64,000 nt of DNA from Corynebacterium sp. NML130628. GTDB lineage: Bacteria > Actinomycetota > Actinomycetes > Mycobacteriales > Mycobacteriaceae. Below are positions 19,135 to 26,734 of this stretch, in pieces. The notes under the pieces are model-generated. The model did no database searches. It saw nothing but the letters and a program-made list of their open reading frames with translations, and was not told the DNA's origin. The position numbers and the translations under genes are program-made. The stretch covers positions 1-64,000 of the forward strand of contig NZ_MLAL01000045.1 of NCBI RefSeq assembly GCF_001875665.1, read 5' to 3'. Each line of letters opens with the position of its first letter. The first letter of the stretch is position 1.

Positions 19135-19659
19135 TTAGTGACTCGACTCCTCGTCGGCGCCTTCAGTACCTTCAGCACCTTCAGTGCCCGCAGCACCTTC
19201 AGCAGGGTCAGGGACGACGTGGAGGTGGGAGCGTCGCGCGTTGCGCTCCGCAGCAAGGTGCTCCTCGATCCGCTTCGTGCGGTGCACCGGATGATTTGAC
19301 GTCGAAGGATCGTTAAAGTCCTTCGTCGCCTCGTACTCGATTGGGTCGCCGCCGTTTTCCACCAGCCCCGTGGTCACACGACCGGCCTCCCGGACGGCCT
19401 GCGCCAGCGCAGTCAGCTCTTCGTCCTCGAGTGCGTGCGCCTCGTCGTCAAAGATATCGACGGCCTCTACTCGCACCAGCTCCCAACCAACTGGGGCCGT
19501 GATGTGCGCCGAGTGCCGCTCACAGAGGTCCCAGGCGTGTGGCTCCGGGTTCGGCGAGAGCGGGCTGATGACTGCTGTCGATTCCGAGTAGGCATAAATC
19601 AGCGTGGCCACAGCAGGCCTGCCACAACCAGGACGACAACACCGACGGAAAGTACTCAC
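19135..19659 (-). CDS. DUF3499 family protein
   Basis: 174-residue actinobacterial protein (Rv3259 type) lying next to the mannose genes as in mycobacteria; function unknown. The conserved part has a Cys pair in CCRPGCGRPAVATL and another metal-type motif DLCERHSAH, followed by TAPVGWELVRVE, suggesting a small zinc-binding domain. The C-terminus has a short Gly-Thr-Glu-Gly-Ala repeat. GTG at 19659 starts at the domain; an ATG at 19716 would add 19 residues. The next gene (manB) starts 10 bases on. Confidence 0.8.
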   Translation of the reverse strand: MSTFRRCCRPGCGRPAVATLIYAYSESTAVISPLSPNPEPHAWDLCERHSAHITAPVGWELVRVEAVDIFDDEAHALEDEELTALAQAVREAGRVTTGLVENGGDPIEYEATKDFNDPSTSNHPVHRTKRIEEHLAAERNARRSHLHVVPDPAEGAAGTEGAEGTEGADEESSH

Positions 19660-19752
19660 GCCGTCTAAGCCTAAACCCCAACTTGAGATTTTGGTAGTAC
19701 GTCCTCGGCGCGCCATGCCCGACTGCACCCCAAGATCCCTAGAATCTGGGGC

Positions 19753-20223
19753 ATGAACGCGCCAATTCACCACCTTCGGACTGCACGAGACCGCCACGGT
19801 CGCGGGGCCCACGGCCCACTGCTCCCCGTCGGTGTTCCCCGCTACCGGACGCGCTCCGCGCAGTTCGACCAGCTGGTGCTAGACACGTACGCCCCGCTAC
19901 ATAACGCGTACTTTGAGCAGCTGGCTACGGTGGATTTGGCCGTCGATACGATCCCCCGGATGCGCCTGCACCCCGATGTTGCCCGCTTCAGCGATGAGAT
20001 AGTTGCCGACGGCCCCATCCCACTCGGCCGTATCCTCCAGGCAGGCGTGGACCGCTACGGCGTTCCCACGAGGGCACGCTTCGTGCTCTTTCGCCGCCCG
20101 ATTGAGCAGCGCACCGAGACAACAGAAGAGCGGTCAGCCCTCATTCATTGGGTACTGACCGCCCTTGTTGCTTCGTATATCAACCTGGACCCACGGGACA
20201 TCGATGCCGATTTCCCTTGGTAG
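19753..20223 (+). CDS. metallopeptidase-family (zincin-like) protein, degenerate active site
   Basis: 156-residue protein in the position of the Rv3258 family, annotated in relatives as a metallopeptidase family protein. The C-terminal part RSALIHWVLTALVASYINL sits where the HExxH helix of related small zincins lies, but Glu and the second His are Trp and Ala-type residues, so zinc catalysis is not expected. TAGAAT (19740-19745) is 7 bases before the ATG, giving a leaderless start. Convergent with the WhiB gene. Confidence 0.65.
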   Translation: MNAPIHHLRTARDRHGRGAHGPLLPVGVPRYRTRSAQFDQLVLDTYAPLHNAYFEQLATVDLAVDTIPRMRLHPDVARFSDEIVADGPIPLGRILQAGVDRYGVPTRARFVLFRRPIEQRTETTEERSALIHWVLTALVASYINLDPRDIDADFPW

Positions 20224-20232
20224 CTCAGGCGT

Positions 20233-20532
20233 TTAGCCGATCTGCTTCTTTAAGCGACGGCGCTCTCGGTCGGAAAGTCCGCCCCAGATACCAAAGCGTT
20301 CGTCGTGCTCGAGCGCGAATTCGAGACACTCGTCCCGCACAGCGCACGCTTTGCAGATCCGCTTTGCTTCGCGGGTCGAGCCACCCTTTTCCGGAAAGAA
20401 CGCCTCGGGATCGGTTTGGGCACATAGCGCCTGATCTTGCCATTCCTGCTCGACGGCACCGAACAGCTCGTCGAAGCTCATGCCAACCGCGGCCACGCCA
20501 CGGATGTCAGCACCATTTGCCGTGTCTTCCAC
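20233..20532 (-). CDS. whiB2: WhiB-family transcriptional regulator (WhiB2/WhcD-like)
   Basis: 99-residue iron-sulfur regulator. Four cysteines in order C37...C60xxC63xxxxxC69 (ALC, RICKACAVRDEC), then the GIWGGLSDRERR turn and a basic end KKQIG, the full WhiB signature. Position beside the mannose genes and length match WhiB2/WhcD, linked to cell division. GTG at 20532 is chosen because AAAGGGG lies 5 bases upstream; ATG 51 bases in is an alternative. A promoter and tandem AGTCACA repeats lie upstream. Confidence 0.9.
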   Translation of the reverse strand: MEDTANGADIRGVAAVGMSFDELFGAVEQEWQDQALCAQTDPEAFFPEKGGSTREAKRICKACAVRDECLEFALEHDERFGIWGGLSDRERRRLKKQIG

Positions 20533-20623
20533 GCCGTCCCCTTTCTCCGTCGTCCTTGATTACAGCCAACTGTCGCCCACACCCCACTGAAGGGGTGCGA
20601 CGAGTGACCCTTGCACTTCTGCG

Positions 20624-20653
20624 ATTACACACCGAACCACTAAATAGGTGCAA
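20624..20653 (-). promoter_or_regulatory. probable whiB2 promoter
   Basis: On the minus strand TTGCAC (20653-20648) and TGTAAT (20629-20624) are 18 bases apart. Transcription would start near 20617, giving a 5' leader of about 85 bases. The -35 lies in one arm of a CTTGCAC/GTGCAAG inverted repeat (20610-20616 and 20648-20654). Confidence 0.45.
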
Positions 20654-20701
20654 GCTACTGGGGTAAAACTTCACCGTTTCCCGCGGAAAACGCACGCCAG
20701 T

Positions 20702-20726
20702 AGTCACACGAGTCACAACAGTCACA
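20702..20726. repeat. triple AGTCACA tandem repeat upstream of whiB2
   Basis: AGTCACA occurs at 20702-20708, 20711-20717 and 20720-20726, an exact 9-base period, about 170-195 bases before the whiB2 start. Nearly one helical turn per copy suggests a multimeric binding site. It resembles the GTCACA direct-repeat boxes reported for mycobacterial MtrA. The same tandem occurs upstream of two other genes in this window. Confidence 0.6.
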
Positions 20727-20749
20727 GGGGTACAGATTCGGGGGTATAG

Positions 20750-20778
20750 GTCGGGGGTACTACATGTGGTACCCCGAC
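20750..20778 (-). terminator. hairpin downstream of manC-wbbL
   Basis: GTCGGGGGTAC (20750-20760) pairs with GTACCCCGAC (20769-20778) with one bulged G and an 8-base loop, about 50 bases after the manC stop. No T run follows on the minus strand, so it may be a weak terminator or an operator for the whiB2 promoter region. Confidence 0.35.
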
Positions 20779-20827
20779 TGGCCACCTCTTACTAACCGGC
20801 AAGTTTTTGGCCTCACCGGCGTGTCGC

Positions 20828-21922
20828 TTACGCATCTGGGGAAAAGCGCACTCCCGAATCAGGGATCACAACTCCCGGCCACACCCGCATACCGCCTTGT
20901 AATTCGCAGCGAGCACCGATTTGGGCGCCCTCACCGATCACGCAGCCATCGATGCGGGAGTTCGCCCCGATGGTGGCACCCGAGGCGATGATCGAGTCGC
21001 GAATAACGGCACCCGGTTCAATCGTGACCCCATTGAAGATGACACTGTCGTCCACGCGGCACCCAGCGCCGATCTCCGTACCGCGGCCGACTGCAGTGCC
21101 GCCCATCAAAATGACGCCGGCCGCGACCCCCGCGGACTCGTCAATAAGCGCCTCTCCAGTCTGTCCTTCCAACAGAGGCGAGTACGCGATACCGCGCACC
21201 ACGTCCGAGGACCCCTGCACGAAATCCGACGGCCTGCCCATGTCCCTCCAGTACGAGGCGTCCACATAGCCAACCATCTTCGCGCCAGACTCCAGCAGCC
21301 CCGGGAAGGTTTCGCGCTCCACGGAGACCACACGGCCAGCAGGAATCTGCTCAATCACCTTGCGGCGGAACACGTAGCACCCCGCGTTAATCTGATCGGT
21401 TGGCGGATCCTCCGTCTTTTCCAAAAACGCAAGCACGTTGCCGTCCGCGTCGGTAGGGACAGACCCGAACGCGCGCGGATCGGGAACGCGGACCAGGTGC
21501 AGCGTCGCGTCGGCATCCTTCTCAGCGTGGTAGTCCAGGATCTTGCTCAGGTCAGCGCCGGAAAGCACATCCCCGTTAAACACCATCGCGTTATCGAAGC
21601 GCAGCTTATCCGCAACGTTTCGGATTGCGCCGCCGGTGCCCAGCGCCTCTTCTTCGACGACGTACTCGATCTCAAGACCAAAGTCGGAGCCGTCACCGAA
21701 GTACTCCTCGAACACCTCCGCGCGGTAGGACGTCCCCAGCACCACATGGCGCATCCCCGCCTGGCGGATCCGCGCAAGCAGGTGCGACAGGAACGGGTGC
21801 CCGGCAGTCGGCAACATCGGCTTCGGGGTACTCACTGTCAACGGACGCAGGCGCGTGCCGCGACCACCAACCAAAATGACCGCGTCGGTATTCTCCGGGG
21901 TCACGGTGCGGGATGCATTCAC
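20828..21922 (-). CDS. manC: mannose-1-phosphate guanylyltransferase (sugar nucleotidyltransferase)
   Basis: 364-residue nucleotidyltransferase. N-terminal signature ILVGGRGTRLRPLT with KPMLP near 20-45, VFNGDVLS with the metal-binding Asp near 118, FLEKTEDPP, and a C-terminal left-handed beta-helix of hexapeptide repeats (residues about 260-355). It corresponds to the mycobacterial GDP-mannose pyrophosphorylase; a glucose-1-P thymidylyltransferase role cannot be excluded from sequence alone. GTG at 21922 is preceded by AAAGGA at 6 bases; TTG at 21937 is the alternative. Follows wbbL by 26 bases. Confidence 0.85.
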   Translation of the reverse strand: MNASRTVTPENTDAVILVGGRGTRLRPLTVSTPKPMLPTAGHPFLSHLLARIRQAGMRHVVLGTSYRAEVFEEYFGDGSDFGLEIEYVVEEEALGTGGAIRNVADKLRFDNAMVFNGDVLSGADLSKILDYHAEKDADATLHLVRVPDPRAFGSVPTDADGNVLAFLEKTEDPPTDQINAGCYVFRRKVIEQIPAGRVVSVERETFPGLLESGAKMVGYVDASYWRDMGRPSDFVQGSSDVVRGIAYSPLLEGQTGEALIDESAGVAAGVILMGGTAVGRGTEIGAGCRVDDSVIFNGVTIEPGAVIRDSIIASGATIGANSRIDGCVIGEGAQIGARCELQGGMRVWPGVVIPDSGVRFSPDA

Positions 21923-21948
21923 GTGGAATCCTTTCAAAGCGTTCTCTA

Positions 21949-22827
21949 TTACTTACGGCGTGAGACAAGCAGTGCTGCCCGCACCTTCAGGCCAACCCAC
22001 AACAGCGCGCGCAGCGGGGCCTGCCACCAGTGAGGGTGGCGGTCAGACTGGAAACGATAGGCGGAGGCATGGTGCGCCGGCACCGTGACCCGCTGAAATT
22101 TGCTAGCAACATGGCCCTGGTCATGCACGATGACCGAGGAGGGGCAGTACACGTTTTCCCACCTGGCACGGCGCAAACGGTCGCCGAAGTCCACGTCCTC
22201 GAGGTACATAAAGTAGCGCTCGTCGAAACCGCCGATGGCATCGAAGGCGTCCCATCGCACGAGCAGGCACGCGCCCGAGAGCCACCCGGCACTGCGCTGT
22301 TGGTTCATGTGCTGCTCCGCCTTGTAGGAGGCAGAAAATGGGTTGGACGGCCATACCTCATATAGCAGGGCGTGCCCGATGCCGGTGATAATGCCAGGCA
22401 CTTCGCGTGCGCTCGGGTACAGGTTGCCTTCGCAGTCTTCAATGCGCGGCCCGACCGCACCAGCCTCCGGCAGGGCGTCCATGCAAGCGCGTAGCGTGTC
22501 CACACTACCCGGGCGAAACACCACGTCCGGGTTGGAGATCAGGAAGTAATCCTGGTTGATCTCTCCGCGCTCTCGGCGAGGGCGCAATTCCCGAACTGCG
22601 GCATTGATCGCCGCGCCGTACCCGATGTTTCCGCCGGTCGGCAGCAACTCAACGTGTACGTGCTCACGCGCCGCAGCCTCCGGGGCTCCATCGGTAGAGC
22701 CGTTATCGACACAGACGAGCAGCGTCTGGTCGGCAGTGGCGTCGTCAAGCGAGGCGATGAGCTCCGCCAGGTGCTTTCCCGGCGAATAGGTTACTGCCAC
22801 CACAGCGAGTGGAGCTGTCATAGCCAC
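21949..22827 (-). CDS. wbbL: rhamnosyltransferase WbbL (glycosyltransferase family 2)
   Basis: 292-residue GT2 enzyme expected to transfer rhamnose to GlcNAc-PP-decaprenol, making the linker that joins arabinogalactan to peptidoglycan. GT-A fold motifs: VAVTYSPGKHL, VCVDNGSTDG near 40, ISNPDVVF near 95 (DxD-like), GWLSGACLLVR near 180 and EDVDFGDRLRRA near 205. A basic C-terminal helix may touch the membrane. GTG at 22827 or ATG at 22821, both after GGAGG. Divergent from the LCP gene. Confidence 0.92.
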   Translation of the reverse strand: MAMTAPLAVVAVTYSPGKHLAELIASLDDATADQTLLVCVDNGSTDGAPEAAAREHVHVELLPTGGNIGYGAAINAAVRELRPRRERGEINQDYFLISNPDVVFRPGSVDTLRACMDALPEAGAVGPRIEDCEGNLYPSAREVPGIITGIGHALLYEVWPSNPFSASYKAEQHMNQQRSAGWLSGACLLVRWDAFDAIGGFDERYFMYLEDVDFGDRLRRARWENVYCPSSVIVHDQGHVASKFQRVTVPAHHASAYRFQSDRHPHWWQAPLRALLWVGLKVRAALLVSRRK

Positions 22828-22959
22828 CTAGCCCTCCTATCGGTCCTATCGGTCAGCCTTGCGAGCACAATGCGGATCAGCTTACCCATCCAAAAGTGTG
22901 AGAGGCATCTTGAACTCACCTACCAAGCTGACTTTTCGCACCCTGTATACTTGCGCCCT

Positions 22960-24528
22960 GTGACTGACTCCTTGAGGCCTGCGCGCGACATCCAACCCGC
23001 CCCATCGCAGATGCGTGACATTTCTCAGATGGGCCACCCGGTTGTAAAGGGATCCCTGGCGGTGCTGTCGGCTGTTGCCTTGACGGTGTCCGCCGTCGGT
23101 TACTTCACAGTCGGTCGAGTGAGTAATCAACTCAGCGCATCCGAGCTACGGATTAACGCGGGTCGCGGGCAGAACGACAAGGAGCAATTCGACGGCGCGA
23201 TGGACATCCTGCTGGTCGGCTCGGACTCCCGTACCGACGCCCAAGGCAACCCATTGAGCGAGGCGGAGTTGGCGCATCTCAACGCAGGCATCGCCGATGG
23301 GGAGATCAACACGGATACCATCATGATTATCCGTGTGCCCGACGACGGCTCGCGCGCCACGGCGGTTTCTATCCCGCGCGATACGTACGTGCACACCGAT
23401 GACTACGGCAACTTAAAGATCAACGGTGTCTACGGTGCGCACGCTGCCGCCAAGCGCGAGGAACTCATCGCGGCAGGAAAGACGGAAGGCCCCGCCCTCG
23501 AGCAAGAGGTAGCCCGCGCAGGTCAGCTCGGGCTTATCGACGCCATCAATGACCTCACCGGCGTGGAAGTCGATCACTACGCGCAGGTGGGCCTCCTCGG
23601 CTTCGTGCTGCTGACGGACGCAGTTGGCGGGGTCGACGTCTGCCTCAACGCCGCAGTAGACGAACCGCTTTCGGGTGCGCACTTCCCTGCCGGGCAGCAA
23701 ACGCTCGACGGCACCCAGGCGCTATCCTTTGTGCGCCAGCGCCACGACCTGCCACGCGGCGACCTTGACCGCATCGTGCGCCAGCAGGCGTATATGGCGT
23801 CACTTGTGCAGAAGGTGCTCTCTGCTGGCACGCTGACGAGCCCTGCGAAGCTGCGCGACTTGGCGAACGCCGCAGAGCGCTCGGTCACCCTGGACCAGAA
23901 CCTCGACGTGATGCGGTTCGCCCAGCAGATGTCCGGCCTGGCAGGTGGCAACGTCACCTTCACGACCATCCCGGTGACCTCTGTCAACGGCGTCGGTGAC
24001 TACGGCGAATCCATCGTGACTGTGGACATCAACGAGGTCCACAGCTTCATGGACGCCGCGATCAAGGAAAACGAACAGGTCCCCGAGGACGGGCAGCCAG
24101 AGCAGGCACCGGAGCAGGCCGAAGACTTTGCCGGTACACAAGTTTTCGTCCTCAACGCGGGTTCCGTACCTGGGCAGGCCCGCTCGACCGGCGAGTGGCT
24201 CGCTGACGCTGGCATCACCGTCTCCGACGTGTCGAACGCGATGGACGGCGTGTACTGGGAATCTCAGGTCGTCGCTGCCGACCCTGAAGACCCACGCGCG
24301 AAGAAGCTCGCAGAGATGCTCGGCGGCGTGCCGGTCACGGCGAACAACGCCCTCGAACCTGACAGCATCATCGTGGCTGTCGCGGACGACTATAACGGGC
24401 CGGCGAAAGTCGACCCGGAAGATGCCGAGCAGCACGTTCCCGTCGGCACACCTGGTGACGACATCAGTGGCATGAGCCTCGGCCCCGAAATCGACGCTGG
24501 CGGCCAAGGCCCCCGCTGCGTGAACTAG
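22960..24528 (+). CDS. lcpA: LytR-CpsA-Psr (LCP) family protein
   Basis: 522-residue membrane-anchored LCP protein, the ligase type that attaches arabinogalactan to peptidoglycan in corynebacteria. One TM at about 26-48, the LCP domain about 85-330 (MDILLVGSDSR, DTIMIIRVP, SIPRDTYV, KINGVY, VGGVDVCLN, LSFVRQRHDL with the key Arg residues), then a C-terminal LytR_C domain about 385-480. TATACT (22946-22951) ends 8 bases before the GTG, favouring a leaderless start; ATG near 22870 is less likely. Divergent from wbbL, fitting a joint wall-assembly role. Confidence 0.93.
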   Translation: MTDSLRPARDIQPAPSQMRDISQMGHPVVKGSLAVLSAVALTVSAVGYFTVGRVSNQLSASELRINAGRGQNDKEQFDGAMDILLVGSDSRTDAQGNPLSEAELAHLNAGIADGEINTDTIMIIRVPDDGSRATAVSIPRDTYVHTDDYGNLKINGVYGAHAAAKREELIAAGKTEGPALEQEVARAGQLGLIDAINDLTGVEVDHYAQVGLLGFVLLTDAVGGVDVCLNAAVDEPLSGAHFPAGQQTLDGTQALSFVRQRHDLPRGDLDRIVRQQAYMASLVQKVLSAGTLTSPAKLRDLANAAERSVTLDQNLDVMRFAQQMSGLAGGNVTFTTIPVTSVNGVGDYGESIVTVDINEVHSFMDAAIKENEQVPEDGQPEQAPEQAEDFAGTQVFVLNAGSVPGQARSTGEWLADAGITVSDVSNAMDGVYWESQVVAADPEDPRAKKLAEMLGGVPVTANNALEPDSIIVAVADDYNGPAKVDPEDAEQHVPVGTPGDDISGMSLGPEIDAGGQGPRCVN

Positions 24529-24552
24529 CCCACCCACCTATGCTTGGCTGCC

Positions 24553-25242
24553 ATGAGTATGCTGGCACGCTTATTGCAGGATGACCCCGCGACGCCCCGC
24601 CTGACCGTCTATGACGAGTCCCAAGGCAGCCGCATGGAGTTTTCCGCGCTGACCCTTGACAACTGGCTGAGCAAAGTAGGCAACCTCCTGGATGAGGAGT
24701 TCGACCTCGAGGATGACGCCACCATCGTGATCGACCTGCCCGTGTCTTGGCAGGCCGCGGTGATCGCGCTCGGCGCGTACAACATTGGGCGGCGCCCGGT
24801 GTTCGCCGATACGCCTGAGGCCGTCGACGATGTGCCGCTCGTGTTCACCGTGGCGGAGCGCGTCGATACGTGGTCAGACGCGGAAGAGTGCGTCGTCGTA
24901 TCCCGTGACCCGTTCGGGCGTGGCGTCGTCGAATCTGGCGGCACCCTTCCTGTCGGGACAGTCGACTTCAGCCCGACGGTACGAAGCTACGGCGACCAGT
25001 ACTTTGGGCAGACCGCCGACATCTGCCAGTGGGCGCAGAGAGGCGAGCCACCCGCCTCCCCCGAACGGGTGCTCATTTTTGGGTGGAACAGCGCCGAGAC
25101 ATTCGAGCAGCACGTGCTTGCTCCACTGGCGGCGGACGGCTCCGTCGTCGTAGTGACAGATGAGACGGAAACGCCTGGTGAAGAACGTGTTGCCGCCATT
25201 GCCCGCACCGAGCACGTCAACCACATACAACCGGGCACCTAA
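24553..25242 (+). CDS. TIGR03089 family protein
   Basis: 229-residue actinobacterial protein of the TIGR03089 family, related to the N-terminal part of AMP-forming acyl-CoA ligases but lacking the full adenylation motifs; function unknown. Visible: a start like MSMLARLLQDDPATPRLTVY and a Rossmann-like VIDLPVSWQAAVIALGAYNIGRRPVFAD. TATGCT (24539-24544) lies 8 bases before the ATG, so a leaderless mRNA. Its position after the LCP gene is the usual one in corynebacteria. Confidence 0.8.
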   Translation: MSMLARLLQDDPATPRLTVYDESQGSRMEFSALTLDNWLSKVGNLLDEEFDLEDDATIVIDLPVSWQAAVIALGAYNIGRRPVFADTPEAVDDVPLVFTVAERVDTWSDAEECVVVSRDPFGRGVVESGGTLPVGTVDFSPTVRSYGDQYFGQTADICQWAQRGEPPASPERVLIFGWNSAETFEQHVLAPLAADGSVVVVTDETETPGEERVAAIARTEHVNHIQPGT

Positions 25243-25326
25243 CTCCGCTACCGCCCCCGTTCGTAGGTAATTGTGCAGATCTCGGCGCGTCCGCATCTCG
25301 TTTTTGCACTAGATTGAAGTCACCGA

Positions 25327-25342
25327 ATTCACACGAGTCACA
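25327..25342. repeat. double (A)TCACA tandem upstream of the sugar-binding lipoprotein
   Basis: ATTCACA (25327-25333) and AGTCACA (25336-25342) are 9 bases apart and share the 14-mer TCACACGAGTCACA with the whiB2 repeat cluster at 20704-20717. The site sits 25-40 bases before the start codon, overlapping where a promoter or leader would be, so a bound protein could repress. Confidence 0.5.
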
Positions 25343-25366
25343 CATGACCCAACGAAAGGCGCATGA

Positions 25367-26623
25367 ATGAAACTCCGTACTACTGGTGCAACCCTCTGTG
25401 CAATCGCGCTCGCGGGAGCAGCGCTGACCGGTTGTTCTTCCGATAGCGAGCCAGCGGACACCAACAAAGACTCCGGCACCACTGCTTCCGAAGCCGGCGA
25501 AGGACGCGGCCCAATCACCTTCGCGATGGGCCGCAACGATACGGACAAGCTCACGCCAATCATCGAGAAGTGGAACGAAGCCCACCCCGATGAGAAGGTC
25601 ACCCTCTCCGAGCTTGCTGGCGAGGCCGACGACCAGCGCGACACCCTCGTGCAGTCCCTCCAAGCTGGCAACGCTGACTACGATGTGATGGCCCTCGACG
25701 TTGTGTGGACGGCCGACTTCGCTGCGAACCAGTGGCTCGAGCCGCTCGAGGGCGAGTACGCCGTCGATACCTCTGGCCTGCTGCAGTCCACGGTCGACTC
25801 CGCAACCTACGGCGGTAAGCTCTACGCCCTGCCGCAGAACACCAACGGTCAGCTGTTGTTCCGCAACGTCGACAAGGTGCCGAGCGCGCCTGACACCTTC
25901 GACGACGTCATCGCTGCGTGTAAGGAGGTGGAAGGCGACTGCCTGACCACCCAGCTCAAGCAGTACGAAGGCTTGACGGTGAATACGCTCGGCTTCATCA
26001 ACGGCTGGGGCGGCAGCGTCCTCGACGACGCCGGTGCGCCAACCGTCGAATCCGACGCCGCAAAGGCCGGCCTGCAGGCGCTCGTTGACGCATACAACGA
26101 TGGCGTCATCGCCAAGAGCTCCACAGCCGCGACCGAGGAAGAGACCAACCTCGCGTTCACCGAGGGCAAGACCGCCCTGGCGATCAACTGGCCGTACATG
26201 TACACCAACGCCCAGGAGGCCGGTGTGAACTTCGAGGTCCAGCCGCTGGTCGGCAAGGATGGTGTGGGCGTATCCACCCTGGGTGGCTACAACAACGGCA
26301 TCAACGTGAACTCCAAGCACAAGCAGACCGCGAAGGACTTCATCGAGTTCATCATCAACGAGGAGAACCAGCTCTCGTTTGCTGAAGCATCCTTCCCACC
26401 AGTGCTCGCCTCGATTTACGATGACGCTGAGCTGGTAGCAAAGCACCCGTACCTGCCAGCACTGAAGGTGTCGCTGGAGAACGCACAGCCACGCCCGGTT
26501 TCCCCGTTCTACCCAGCAATCTCGAAGGCTATCCAGGACAACGCTTACGCAGCGCTGACCGCGGGCAAGAGCGTCGATGACGCCACCGCCGACATGGCTG
26601 CTGCTATCAAGCAGGCCTCCTAA
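25367..26623 (+). CDS. sugar ABC transporter substrate-binding lipoprotein (trehalose/maltose type)
   Basis: 418-residue extracytoplasmic solute-binding protein, family 1. Signal peptide with lipobox LTGC (Cys23), Ser/Thr-rich linker to about 50, then the two-lobed fold (DVMALDVVWTADFA near 110, LYALPQNTNGQLLF near 150, GKTALAINWPYMY near 270). By position between the LCP and purEK genes and by relatedness to LpqY/TusE it may bind trehalose; this is inference. GAAAGG is 8 bases before the ATG at 25367; an ATG at 25363 is out of frame. Two permease genes follow after a strong hairpin. Confidence 0.87.
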   Translation: MKLRTTGATLCAIALAGAALTGCSSDSEPADTNKDSGTTASEAGEGRGPITFAMGRNDTDKLTPIIEKWNEAHPDEKVTLSELAGEADDQRDTLVQSLQAGNADYDVMALDVVWTADFAANQWLEPLEGEYAVDTSGLLQSTVDSATYGGKLYALPQNTNGQLLFRNVDKVPSAPDTFDDVIAACKEVEGDCLTTQLKQYEGLTVNTLGFINGWGGSVLDDAGAPTVESDAAKAGLQALVDAYNDGVIAKSSTAATEEETNLAFTEGKTALAINWPYMYTNAQEAGVNFEVQPLVGKDGVGVSTLGGYNNGINVNSKHKQTAKDFIEFIINEENQLSFAEASFPPVLASIYDDAELVAKHPYLPALKVSLENAQPRPVSPFYPAISKAIQDNAYAALTAGKSVDDATADMAAAIKQAS

Positions 26624-26632
26624 TACGATCGA

Positions 26633-26649
26633 ATACGATAACTTCGTAT
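26633..26649 (+). other. small hairpin containing a loxP-like half arm
   Basis: ATACGA (26633-26638) pairs with TCGTAT (26644-26649) around a 5-base loop just after the lipoprotein stop. The segment ATAACTTCGTAT (26638-26649) equals 12 of 13 bases of a loxP arm and AGCATA follows after one extra G. There is no second arm, so no Cre site. With the next hairpin it may protect the mRNA 3' end. Confidence 0.5.
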
Positions 26650-26653
26650 GAGC

Positions 26654-26690
26654 ATAACGCCCGCCCGGACTGTGTTCGGGCGGGCGTTAT
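26654..26690 (+). terminator. strong hairpin between binding protein and permeases
   Basis: A perfect 14-base stem (26654-26667 with 26677-26690), very GC-rich, with a 9-base loop. There is no clear T run, so it may be a leaky terminator or mRNA stabiliser that lets the binding protein be made in excess of the permeases, as in many sugar ABC operons. Confidence 0.65.
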
Positions 26691-26734
26691 AGTTCGCACA
26701 TCTCCATCTTCCCGTCTACTTGCAAAGGCCCACG

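Noticed and set aside
26638-26656. A functional loxP recombination site
   Set aside because: Only one arm exists and there is one inserted base in the spacer.
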